Assembly (NCBI GenBank): GCA_004282995.1
Contig: SHLU01000159.1
Span: forward strand, 1 to 5,351
Origin: Sphingomonadaceae bacterium
Lineage (GTDB): Bacteria; Pseudomonadota; Alphaproteobacteria; Sphingomonadales; Sphingomonadaceae
DNA: 5,351 nt
Reading direction: 5' to 3'
Below are positions 1-5,351 of the stretch, one piece after another. Within the stretch, counting starts at the first letter, position 1. Every line of letters starts with the position of its first letter. The notes beneath the pieces were generated by a model. It saw nothing but the letters and a program-made list of their open reading frames with translations. It was not told the DNA's origin and did not search any database. The position numbers and the translations under genes were made by a program.

Positions 1-446
1 GCATGAAGCAGATGGTCGATGCTTACGAACAGACCGGCGGAAACCTCTTGAGCGTGCTCGAGGTGCCCGAGGACGAGGTCTCGAGTTATGGCGTGATTGA
101 TCCGGGAGCCGAAAACGGCAGGCTGACCGAGGTCAAGGGACTGGTCGAGAAGCCACCGGTGGCGGAAGCGCCATCGAACAAGATCATCTCCGGCCGTTAT
201 ATCCTCCAACCCGAGGTCATGCGCGTACTCGAGGACCAGGAGAAGGGTGCCGGCGGCGAGATACAGCTGACCGATGCCATGGCCAGAATGATCGGTGCGC
301 AGCCATTCCACGCCGTGACCTTCGACGGCAAGCGCTATGACTGCGGCAGCAAGCTCGGCTTCGTCGAGGCAACCCTGGCACTTGCGCTCGAACGGGACGA
401 TATGGGCGATGAAGTGCGCGCCATGGCTCAGCGGCTGCTCGGCTAA
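1..446 (+). CDS. galU: UTP-glucose-1-phosphate uridylyltransferase, C-terminal part (5' end outside window)
   Basis: Cytoplasmic enzyme making UDP-glucose from UTP and glucose-1-phosphate for polysaccharide and envelope synthesis. About 147 residues are visible, roughly the second half of a family that usually has about 290, so the ATG at position 3 is internal and the gene is cut by the window edge. Numbering from that Met, recognisable GalU blocks are VEKP (48-51, containing the conserved lysine of the active site), SGRYIL (63-68), GGEIQLTDA (84-92) and YDCGSKLGF (112-120), in the order seen in E. coli GalU. The frame is intact to a TAA at 444-446. The gene converges on the minus-strand SDR gene, and the two stop codons overlap in the four bases CTAA (443-446), so no terminator lies between them. 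The family call is near certain. Paralogues with other sugar-nucleotide specificity are less likely given the match across the blocks. Confidence 0.95.
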   Translation, partial: MKQMVDAYEQTGGNLLSVLEVPEDEVSSYGVIDPGAENGRLTEVKGLVEKPPVAEAPSNKIISGRYILQPEVMRVLEDQEKGAGGEIQLTDAMARMIGAQPFHAVTFDGKRYDCGSKLGFVEATLALALERDDMGDEVRAMAQRLLG

Positions 447-1180
447 TTGAGCGTCAGCCCGCCATCGACGATGATGGTCTGGCCCAACACATAGGACGCG
501 AGCGGAGAAGCGAGAAACAACGCAGCGCCAGCGATCTCCGCCGGCTCGCCCATCCGCCCGAGTGGAATCCTCGTCAGCGCGCTTTCGAGGCGGTCGGGAT
601 CCCCGGTTGTCACCTGCGTCATCTTGGTCGGGACGAAACCCGGTGCAATGCCGTTAACGCGGATACCCTCGCCGGCCCAGGCCGCAGCGAGATTGCGGAC
701 CAGCGCCACGGCACCGGCCTTGGAAGCTCCATAAGCGGGATTGCCGAGCGTTGCGTGAAACGCGGCGGTTGAACTGACAGCGATCAGGCATCCACTTGCT
801 TCAGCGAGCGCAGAACGAAACTTGCGCGCGCAGTCCATGATGGAACTGAGATTAATCGCCAGCACGCGGTCCCAGCCATTGCGGTCGAATTCGGCGCGGC
901 GGTATTCAACTGCACCTTGGCAGCACACCAGGACATCCAGACTTTCGAATCCGGGTGCAGCTTCGACCTGCGCCGGATCGCTGACATCGACCTGTGTATA
1001 GACGAGTCCGGAAAGGTCGGAGCCGGACTCGTCGGCATAATCCTGGGCAGAGGCGCGCGTGCCCCAGACATGGACCTCGGCTCCGTGTGTGCGGAACAGC
1101 TGCGCCATGGCATTGCCGATCCCGCTGGAGCCGCCGACAATCAGAACCTGCTTGCCGCTGAAGTCGAGTGCGTCGTTCAT
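443..1180 (-). CDS. SDR family NAD(P)-dependent oxidoreductase
   Basis: Classical short-chain dehydrogenase of 245 residues, the usual length, predicted to oxidise or reduce a hydroxyl/keto group in the cytoplasm. The Rossmann dinucleotide motif GGSSGIG is at 16-22, and the adenine-ring Asp region DV is at 65-66. The structural Asn of the tetrad is N110, the catalytic Ser is probably S137, and the YxxxK pair is Y150/K154. The PG motif is at 180-181, and a typical C-terminal LGQTIIVDGG ends the fold. The usual NNAG motif is replaced by CCQG (86-89), an uncommon form. The ATG at 1178-1180 overlaps the P450 stop as ATGA and is preceded by a purine-rich GGGGGAAAAG at 1192-1183, which supports translational coupling. 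It is the last gene of the ligase-P450-SDR operon and probably acts on the P450 product alcohol (inference). FabG-like or sugar dehydrogenase roles cannot be excluded. Confidence 0.93.
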   Translation of the reverse strand: MNDALDFSGKQVLIVGGSSGIGNAMAQLFRTHGAEVHVWGTRASAQDYADESGSDLSGLVYTQVDVSDPAQVEAAPGFESLDVLVCCQGAVEYRRAEFDRNGWDRVLAINLSSIMDCARKFRSALAEASGCLIAVSSTAAFHATLGNPAYGASKAGAVALVRNLAAAWAGEGIRVNGIAPGFVPTKMTQVTTGDPDRLESALTRIPLGRMGEPAEIAGAALFLASPLASYVLGQTIIVDGGLTLN

Positions 1181-2487
1181 GTCTTTTCCCCCGCCACGGT
1201 AATTCGCAAGGGAAGGGTCTTGAGTCCACCGACGAAAGTGGAGACCGAGCGCTGCGGTTCGCCCGCCAGTTCAACGGTCTCGATCCGGTCGAGCAGTTCC
1301 TCGAAAAGGATCCTCATTTCAAGCCGGGCAAGGTGAAGGCCGAGACACTGGTGCGCGCCGGCACCAAAGGCCAGGTGCCGATTCGGCGAACGCGCGGCAT
1401 CGAAGCGGCGCGGATTTTCGAACTGCGCCGGATCGTGGTTGGCGGCCACATAGCTCATCATCAGCCAGTCGCCCTTGGCGATTTTCTGTCCTCCAAGCTC
1501 GGTATCTTCCGCCGCAGTTCGCATGAAATGCTGCACCGGAGTGGTCCATCGGATCGCTTCCTCGACAATTCCCGGTAATAGCGAACGGTCGGCTCGCACC
1601 CGCGCCCATTGCTCGGGGTCTTGCGCGAGCGCCTGCATCGCGCCCGCAGTGCTGGCCGAGGTGGTATCATGGCCGGCGGTGGCGACGATGATGTAATAGC
1701 CGGCCATGTCGCGTTCGGGCAGCAACTGTCCGTCGACCTCGGCATTGGCGATAACGCTGGCCACGTCTTCGGTGGGATTGGCGCGGCGTGCGCGGGCGAT
1801 CTCGGCGAAGTAATGCTCGAAGCTCCTAACCGCGCCGGCCACCAGCTCCAACACCTGCTCGGGCGTCATATTGTCCATGCCCGAACCCGACAAATCGGCA
1901 TCCTGGCCACCGAACATCTGCTGGGTGAGCATCAACATACGAGGCTCGTCTTCTTCTGGCACCCCCAGGATCTGCATCACCACATGCAGCGGATAGGGCG
2001 CAGAAACGAGCTTGCAGAAATCACCCTGCGGACCCGATTCGACCAGTCGGTCGACGGTGCGCTTGGCTAGATTGCGGATCTCGCCTTCAAGCCGGGCGAG
2101 ATTGCGCGGCATGAACCATTTCTGCGTCAGGCGCCGGTACTTGGGATGGATGGGAGCGTCGAACACCACCAGCGAATCCACCAACATATTGCTGCCGGTC
2201 GCCTGGCGCGAAAATTCGATGGCCGCGTTGAGGCTGAATACCACCGGACGCGGATTGTTGAGGAAGGTGGCGTTGTCCTTGCTCATGCGCATGACGTCGT
2301 CATAGCGCGTCACCAGCCAGAACGGTTCGAACAGGCCTTCCTCGTCGGGTTCGATGCGCACAACCGGCGTTTCCTCGCGCAGCCGGTCGAATGTGTCGAG
2401 CAGTGGGTCCCAAGCGGCGTAGCTGTGCGGGTCAATCACCTCGTGCGCAGTGGCAGAAGGCAGGACGGGCGCGCTGCTCTCAGCCAT
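1177..2487 (-). CDS. Cytochrome P450, soluble class I, CYP108-like
   Basis: Haem monooxygenase of 436 residues with no N-terminal membrane anchor, so it is a soluble bacterial P450 fed by a ferredoxin and reductase. Visible motifs are the C-helix HxxxR (H114-R118), the I-helix AGHDTT (271-276) with the D274-T275 acid-alcohol pair, ExxR (E310-R313), R323 in HFMRT (likely haem propionate contact) and the haem loop FGAGAHQCLG (374-383) with Cys381 as axial ligand. Blocks such as YPLHVVM, LGVPEEDEP, ATAGHDTTS, PNRHLAFG and FVGG resemble, from memory, P450terp (CYP108A1, alpha-terpineol oxidation) and sphingomonad CYP108 members. The natural substrate is unknown. I chose the ATG at 2485-2487, which shares its A with the ligase TGA stop and has AGGA nine bases upstream. 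An in-frame TTG one codon earlier (2488-2490) is possible but unnecessary. The stop overlaps the SDR start. No ferredoxin gene is adjacent. Confidence 0.95.
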   Translation of the reverse strand: MAESSAPVLPSATAHEVIDPHSYAAWDPLLDTFDRLREETPVVRIEPDEEGLFEPFWLVTRYDDVMRMSKDNATFLNNPRPVVFSLNAAIEFSRQATGSNMLVDSLVVFDAPIHPKYRRLTQKWFMPRNLARLEGEIRNLAKRTVDRLVESGPQGDFCKLVSAPYPLHVVMQILGVPEEDEPRMLMLTQQMFGGQDADLSGSGMDNMTPEQVLELVAGAVRSFEHYFAEIARARRANPTEDVASVIANAEVDGQLLPERDMAGYYIIVATAGHDTTSASTAGAMQALAQDPEQWARVRADRSLLPGIVEEAIRWTTPVQHFMRTAAEDTELGGQKIAKGDWLMMSYVAANHDPAQFENPRRFDAARSPNRHLAFGAGAHQCLGLHLARLEMRILFEELLDRIETVELAGEPQRSVSTFVGGLKTLPLRITVAGEKT

Positions 2488-4025
2488 CAAGCCTGTTCCT
2501 GCGCGCGCGCTGCAAATTCGTCGCGGAGTTCGCGCTTGTACAATTTGCCATTGGCTTCGCGTGGAAGCTGAGCACGAAACTCGAACAGGCGTGGCATCTT
2601 GATGCGCGCCAGTTGCGGGGCAAGGAAGTCGCGCAACTCGCTTTCAAGCGCCTCGCCGGCGTCATCCATGTGGACCGGCTGGATCACTGCCACCACTTTT
2701 TCACCCAGATCGGCATCGGGCGCTCCGATCACCGCGGCGTCCATAACCTTGTCATGAGTGACCAGCAGGTTTTCGATTTCCTGCGGGTAGATATTGACCC
2801 CGCCCGATATGATCATGTGGCTCTTGCGGTCGGTCAGATACAGGAAGCCGTCCTCGTCCACATGACCGATGTCGCCCAGCGTCATCCAACCCTTTGGGTG
2901 CATTGCATCGGCGGTTTTGTCGGGATCGTTATGATAGGATGGCAAGATGTCGTTCTCGAAATAGATCAGGCCATCGGTGCCTGGCGGCACTTCCTCGCCA
3001 TCCGGTCCGCAGACATGCAGCGTGCCGTGGATCGCCCGCCCGACCGAGCCGGGATGGGTGAGCCAGTCTACGCTGCGGATCAGCGTCATCCCGATCCCTT
3101 CTGAACCGGCATAATATTCATTCACGATCGGCCCCCACCAGTCGATCATCGCCTGTTTCACGGGAACGGGACACGGCGCAGCAGCGTGCAGGGCGCGCTG
3201 ATGGCTCGACAGGTCGTATTTCTCGCGCACCTGCGGATCCAGCTTGAGCATCCGCACGAAGTGGGTCGGCACCCATTGGCTGTCGGTGACCTTGTATTTC
3301 TCGATCGTCGCGAGCGCGAATTCAGGATCGAATTTTTCCATCACGACAATGGTCGCGCCGAGCCGGTGAGCAGTTGAGCACCAGCCAATCGGGGCAGCGT
3401 GATAGAGCGGGGCTGGCGACAGATAGACCATCGATCCGTCGGTCGGCATACCTGCGCCCATCACCGCTAGCCCGACCAACGGGTTGACCGCCTCGATGTC
3501 CAGATCTTCGGGCGGAGCTGGGCGGATTCCCTTGGGCCGTCCGGTCGTGCCGGAACTGTAGAGCATGACGAGGCCAGGGGCCTGGTCGGCAATCGGTTTG
3601 CTCGTCTGTTCGGCGAGCGCGGTTTCGAGACTGTCACCGTCGTCGCCGCCAGCGACAAGCACCGGCAAATCCGGACATTCGGTGCGGATACCATCGAGCA
3701 CTTCGGCGAAGTGGGTCGAGGTGATCAGCAGCCTGGCTTGCGCGTCGTTGAGAATATAGGTGAGTTCAGGGGCGGTGAGGCGAGTGGATATAGGCACCAA
3801 CATCGTGCCTGCGCGCTGTGACCCCCACACCAGTTGCAGGTAGTGCGCGTTGTTTTCCATCAGCACCGCGACTGCATCATCCCTCTTCAACCCGCGTGAT
3901 CGCAGCAATTGCGCGAAACGATTGGCTGTCGCGTCCATCTCGCCGAATGTTACGGTCTCGCCGGAGCTCGCCATGATGATCGCGGGATGGTCCGGGCGCG
4001 TCTTCGCGTGCTGTATCGGATGCAT
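2487..4025 (-). CDS. AMP-dependent acyl-CoA ligase (ANL superfamily, FadD-like)
   Basis: Predicted to activate a carboxylic acid to its acyl-CoA through an acyl-adenylate, using ATP and CoA. It has 512 residues, normal for a stand-alone ligase with a complete adenylation core and C-terminal lid. Motifs in order: P-loop-like A3 YSSGTTGRPKG (156-166), PLYHAAP around 206-212 with the gating-type His209, A5 YYAGSEG (304-310), A7 TLGDIG (382-387) with ribose-binding Asp385, A8 DRKSHMIISGGVNIYP (399-414) with Arg400, and A10 PREANGKLYKREL (488-500) with catalytic Lys494. The position usually Lys or Asp at the lid hinge is Ser402, followed by His403, a variant I believe recurs in bacterial FadD-like ligases. 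There is no carrier-protein or condensation domain, so a peptide synthetase role is unlikely. The ATG at 4023-4025 has GAGGAGAGGGG just upstream. It is the first gene of the operon. The acid substrate cannot be inferred: aliphatic, terpenoid and steroid side-chain acids all fit. Confidence 0.93.
   Translation of the reverse strand: MHPIQHAKTRPDHPAIIMASSGETVTFGEMDATANRFAQLLRSRGLKRDDAVAVLMENNAHYLQLVWGSQRAGTMLVPISTRLTAPELTYILNDAQARLLITSTHFAEVLDGIRTECPDLPVLVAGGDDGDSLETALAEQTSKPIADQAPGLVMLYSSGTTGRPKGIRPAPPEDLDIEAVNPLVGLAVMGAGMPTDGSMVYLSPAPLYHAAPIGWCSTAHRLGATIVVMEKFDPEFALATIEKYKVTDSQWVPTHFVRMLKLDPQVREKYDLSSHQRALHAAAPCPVPVKQAMIDWWGPIVNEYYAGSEGIGMTLIRSVDWLTHPGSVGRAIHGTLHVCGPDGEEVPPGTDGLIYFENDILPSYHNDPDKTADAMHPKGWMTLGDIGHVDEDGFLYLTDRKSHMIISGGVNIYPQEIENLLVTHDKVMDAAVIGAPDADLGEKVVAVIQPVHMDDAGEALESELRDFLAPQLARIKMPRLFEFRAQLPREANGKLYKRELRDEFAARAQEQA
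2497..2500 (-). promoter_or_regulatory. Ribosome binding site deciding the P450 start
   Basis: AGGA lies nine bases upstream of the ATG at 2485-2487, inside the last codons of the CoA ligase. It supports the ATG overlapping the ligase stop (TGATG) over the TTG one codon earlier. Ribosomes ending ligase translation could restart here directly. Confidence 0.55.
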
Positions 4026-4027
4026 GA

Positions 4028-4050
4028 GTGGTCCCCTCTCCTCGGGACAC
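4028..4050 (-). promoter_or_regulatory. Stem-loop carrying the CoA ligase ribosome binding site
   Basis: In the minus-strand RNA, GUGUCCC (4050-4044) can pair with GGGACCAC (4035-4028), giving seven pairs with one bulged C. The loop GAGGAGAG (4043-4036) holds the Shine-Dalgarno sequence, and the ligase ATG follows two bases after the stem. At DNA level the same bases form an imperfect palindrome just downstream of a likely -10 box, where an operator could sit. The inverted repeat is seen directly. A role in translation or repressor binding is inference. Confidence 0.4.
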
Positions 4051-4052
4051 GA

Positions 4053-4080
4053 GTTTTATACAGCAACCGAAGAGGGGCAA
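4053..4080 (-). promoter_or_regulatory. Probable promoter of the ligase-P450-SDR operon
   Basis: Reading the minus strand, TTGCCC (4080-4075) is a candidate -35 and TATAAA (4060-4055) a candidate -10. That spacer is 14 bases, which is short. Taking TAAAAC (4058-4053) as the -10 gives 16. The AT-rich TATAAAAC stands out in a GC-rich gap, lies downstream of the preceding gene's terminator and would give a leader of roughly 20 bases. Placement is right for the operon; the exact boxes are uncertain. Confidence 0.4.
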
Positions 4081-4141
4081 GCTTAATTCCCACGTAGCCC
4101 TTGGCCGACCGCGCGAACAGCCGGGAAGTCAGGCTGGCATG

Positions 4142-4174
4142 AAAAAAGGCGACGGGACATTTCTGCCCGCCGCC
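4142..4174 (-). terminator. Rho-independent terminator of the M23 peptidase gene
   Basis: In the minus-strand RNA, GGCGGCGGG (4174-4166) pairs with CCCGUCGCC (4156-4148) over nine pairs, one a G-U wobble, around a nine-base loop. Six uridines (4147-4142) follow immediately. On the plus strand the wobble becomes an A-C mismatch and no U-tract follows, which fixes the direction. It ends transcription from the M23 gene 60 bases past its stop codon and separates it from the downstream operon. Confidence 0.88.
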
Positions 4175-4180
4175 CAATCA

Positions 4181-4202
4181 GGACACCCTCTCCAAAGTGT
4201 CC
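4181..4202. repeat. Inverted repeat GGACAC/GTGTCC
   Basis: A perfect six-base inverted repeat, GGACAC (4181-4186) and GTGTCC (4197-4202), surrounds a ten-base loop. It lies in the 3' untranslated region of the M23 gene, just before the terminator. There is no U-tract, so it is not a terminator by itself. The minus-strand loop contains GGAGAGGG, an 8-mer also present in the ligase leader hairpin at 4028-4050. The function is unknown. Confidence 0.5.
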
Positions 4203-4205
4203 GAA

Positions 4206-4223
4206 GCCCGCTTGAAGGCGGGC
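4206..4223 (-). repeat. Short GC-rich hairpin after the M23 stop codon
   Basis: GCCCGC (4206-4211) and GCGGGC (4218-4223) form a six-pair stem with a six-base loop, ten bases past the M23 stop. In the minus direction it is followed by TTCGGACACTTT rather than a clean U-tract, so it is at best an auxiliary terminator or a 3' end stabiliser. The main terminator lies further on, at 4142-4174. Confidence 0.4.
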
Positions 4224-4233
4224 CGAAATTCTA

Positions 4234-4926
4234 TCAGTCGCCGCCGACCGCCAGTTCACGACCGGTGGCGCGTGCGAAGGCAACCTGCGATTCGCTTTCG
4301 ACCATATAGGGGATCGGGTTCACCGCAGCACCTGCGATACGCACTTCGTAATGGAGGTGCGGGCCAGTTGAACGACCGGTTGAACCGACGTAGCCGATAA
4401 GGTCACCCTTGCGGACCATCTCGCCTTCGGACACCGCGATCCGCGACAGGTGGGCATAGCGCGTCTCGAGGTCGTTGCCATGGCCGATCTGGATGTAGTT
4501 GCCATAGCTCGAATACCACTTGGCCATCTCGATCAGGCCATCGGCGGTGGCATAGACCGGGGTTCCGGTCGCTGCAGCCAGGTCGACACCCTTGTGCCGG
4601 GCGCGCTTGCGCAGGACCGGGTGGTCACGCATGCCGAAATCGCTGGTCAGCGTGGCATCTTCGAGCGGCATGCGCGAAGGGATGGAAACAACGGCCTTCA
4701 CCGAAGAAGCGCCCGCATTGCGGTCAAGCTTTTCCCACTTCGCAAACAATTCCTGGAACTGCTTGTCACCCTGGCCAAGCGGAGTCTCAGCTGCATTAGC
4801 GTGAGCGGCGACCTCGGGAGCGGCGGCGGTGGCGGTATTTGCCTGTGCCGGAGTAGTGGCAATCAAGCCGATTGCAGCAAGCGCAAATGCAGCGCGTTGC
4901 AGGATAATCCTGGAATAAGCGATCAC
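4234..4926 (-). CDS. Exported M23 family metallopeptidase (LytM/peptidoglycan DD-endopeptidase type)
   Basis: Zinc peptidase predicted to cut peptidoglycan cross-bridges in the periplasm. I place the start at GTG 4926-4924, giving 230 residues. AAAGGA lies six bases upstream, and the N-terminus then becomes a clean signal peptide: Arg-containing n-region (1-11), hydrophobic AAFALAAIGLIATT, and likely cleavage after PAQA at 29. The open frame continues 22 codons further to a TTG at 4992, but that would bury the signal peptide. An Ala-rich linker (about 30-48) precedes a short charged segment and then the LytM domain. Zinc ligands are H111 and D115 (HKGVD) and H192. Catalytic histidines are H159 (YAHL) and H190 (PHLHYE). 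All are present, so it should be active, unlike EnvC/NlpD-type activators. No LysM or SH3 domain is visible. It is followed by a strong terminator at 4142-4174. The 105 bases upstream (4927-5031) show no convincing promoter. Confidence 0.92.
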   Translation of the reverse strand: MIAYSRIILQRAAFALAAIGLIATTPAQANTATAAAPEVAAHANAAETPLGQGDKQFQELFAKWEKLDRNAGASSVKAVVSIPSRMPLEDATLTSDFGMRDHPVLRKRARHKGVDLAAATGTPVYATADGLIEMAKWYSSYGNYIQIGHGNDLETRYAHLSRIAVSEGEMVRKGDLIGYVGSTGRSTGPHLHYEVRIAGAAVNPIPYMVESESQVAFARATGRELAVGGD

Positions 4927-4932
4927 AACCCG

Positions 4933-4938
4933 TCCTTT
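4933..4938 (-). promoter_or_regulatory. Ribosome binding site deciding the M23 peptidase GTG start
   Basis: AAAGGA lies six bases before the GTG at 4926-4924. This near-consensus Shine-Dalgarno, together with the signal peptide that begins right after it, is the reason for preferring GTG over the upstream TTG at 4992. Confidence 0.7.
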
Positions 4939-5031
4939 ATCTGGCGACGACCCCTGCCGCCCTGACTCGTTCTTGAAAACATCGGGAACCAACCCGCGTT
5001 CTGTGTGTTCCTGCTTATCCGGACAAAGGTT

Positions 5032-5351
5032 TTAGGACGCAAGGCTAGCGTAGAAGTCTCGCGACAAACCGGCTGCAAGACGCGCCGAGTCGTTAAAAGG
5101 CGGCTTAAGCGTTCCCCGAAAATGCGATTCGACCAGCGCTTTCCAGTGATTCTGGGGCGTTTCTTCAAGGGCTTGCGCGCGTCTGACAAAGTGCTTGGTG
5201 CCAAACCCGACGTGCCGAATTTCGTCGTCAAGGATGCGCTGGAGGATACGTGCGCCGTGTTCGTCACCGAGCTCCGCAACTCGGTCGCGGGTGGCTGGCG
5301 TGACGTCGAGCCCGCGGGCTTCAAGCACCATCGGTACGATTGCTAGTCGCG
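5032..5351 (-). CDS. DUF455 family ferritin-like protein, C-terminal part (5' end outside window)
   Basis: The minus-strand frame is open from the right edge to a TAA at 5034-5032, giving about 105 residues. An ATG exists at 5331-5329, but the frame continues upstream in a matching way (LAIVP before MVLEARGLDVTP), so the ATG is internal and the start lies outside the window. The blocks EARGLDVTP and DDEIRHVGFG match DUF455 (PF04305), a ferritin-like four-helix family. The glutamate of EARG and the ExxH in DEIRH (E37 and H40, numbering from that ATG) are candidate di-iron ligands. The family's biochemical role is not firmly established. It is 105 bases upstream of the M23 gene on the same strand, with no terminator seen between, so read-through is possible. 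The family call is from recalled motifs. Confidence 0.85.
   Translation of the reverse strand, partial: RLAIVPMVLEARGLDVTPATRDRVAELGDEHGARILQRILDDEIRHVGFGTKHFVRRAQALEETPQNHWKALVESHFRGTLKPPFNDSARLAAGLSRDFYASLAS

Noticed and set aside
3..5. ATG at position 3 as the galU start
   Set aside because: The protein from here is only 147 residues and begins in the middle of the GalU fold, while the family has about 290. The true start is outside the window.
1609..2070. Plus-strand open frame of 153 codons opposite the P450
   Set aside because: The composition is rich in His, Gly and Arg with no family signature, as expected from the antisense of the P450 coding strand.
2391..3104. Long plus-strand open frame of 237 codons inside the CoA ligase region
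   Set aside because: It lies opposite a complete, motif-verified ligase and the start of the P450 gene, shows no recognisable domain, and is typical of antisense open frames in GC-rich DNA.
4940..4958. GGCGGC/GTCGCC hairpin in the M23 leader (minus strand)
   Set aside because: It has only six pairs including one wobble, sits in a GC-rich stretch and has no U-tract. It is too likely by chance to list as a regulatory element.
4927..4992. TTG at 4992 as the start of the M23 peptidase
   Set aside because: It would place 22 polar residues before the signal peptide. The GTG at 4926 has a strong Shine-Dalgarno six bases upstream and gives a normal exported protein.
5005..5346. Plus-strand open frame of 113 codons opposite the DUF455 gene
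   Set aside because: The opposite strand carries recognisable DUF455 motifs through to the window edge. This frame shows no domain and is a shadow.
1..5351. CRISPR arrays, tRNA or rRNA genes, insertion sequences
   Set aside because: No regularly spaced repeats, tRNA-like cloverleaf sequences, rRNA stretches, transposase motifs or terminal inverted repeats were seen on either strand.

Overview
The window is GC-rich, densely packed bacterial DNA with no sign of RNA genes, CRISPR arrays, insertion sequences or other mobile elements. Codon use, the ferritin-like DUF455 protein, the small M23 peptidase and the style of the catabolic genes suggest an alphaproteobacterium, most likely a sphingomonad (Erythrobacteraceae or Novosphingobium type). 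This is an inference from protein character and was not tested by a database search.

Layout: (1) 1-446, + strand, is the C-terminal half of galU (UTP-glucose-1-phosphate uridylyltransferase), cut by the left window edge. (2) 443-4025, - strand, is a compact three-gene operon read right to left: an ANL-superfamily acyl-CoA ligase, a soluble CYP108-like cytochrome P450 and a classical short-chain dehydrogenase/reductase (SDR). The genes are joined by a TGATG junction (ligase/P450) and an ATGA junction (P450/SDR), so translational coupling is likely. (3) 4026-4233 is a regulatory intergenic stretch. It holds a probable ligase promoter, a stem-loop on the ligase ribosome-binding site, a strong rho-independent terminator for the upstream gene, and two further inverted repeats. 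(4) 4234-4926, - strand, is an exported M23 (LytM-type) cell-wall endopeptidase that probably starts at a GTG. (5) 5032-5351, - strand, is the C-terminal part of a DUF455 ferritin-like protein, cut by the right edge.

The operon is bounded on both sides: a terminator lies upstream of the ligase, and the convergent galU, whose stop codon overlaps the SDR stop by four bases, lies downstream. It is therefore a closed ligase-P450-SDR unit with no ferredoxin, ferredoxin reductase, regulator or transporter of its own. A plausible reading is hydroxylation of an alicyclic, terpenoid or aromatic substrate by the P450, oxidation of the alcohol by the SDR, and activation of a derived carboxylic acid by the CoA ligase. 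The substrate and the order of steps cannot be read from sequence. The flanking genes are envelope or housekeeping functions, which suggests an accessory catabolic cassette in a core region.
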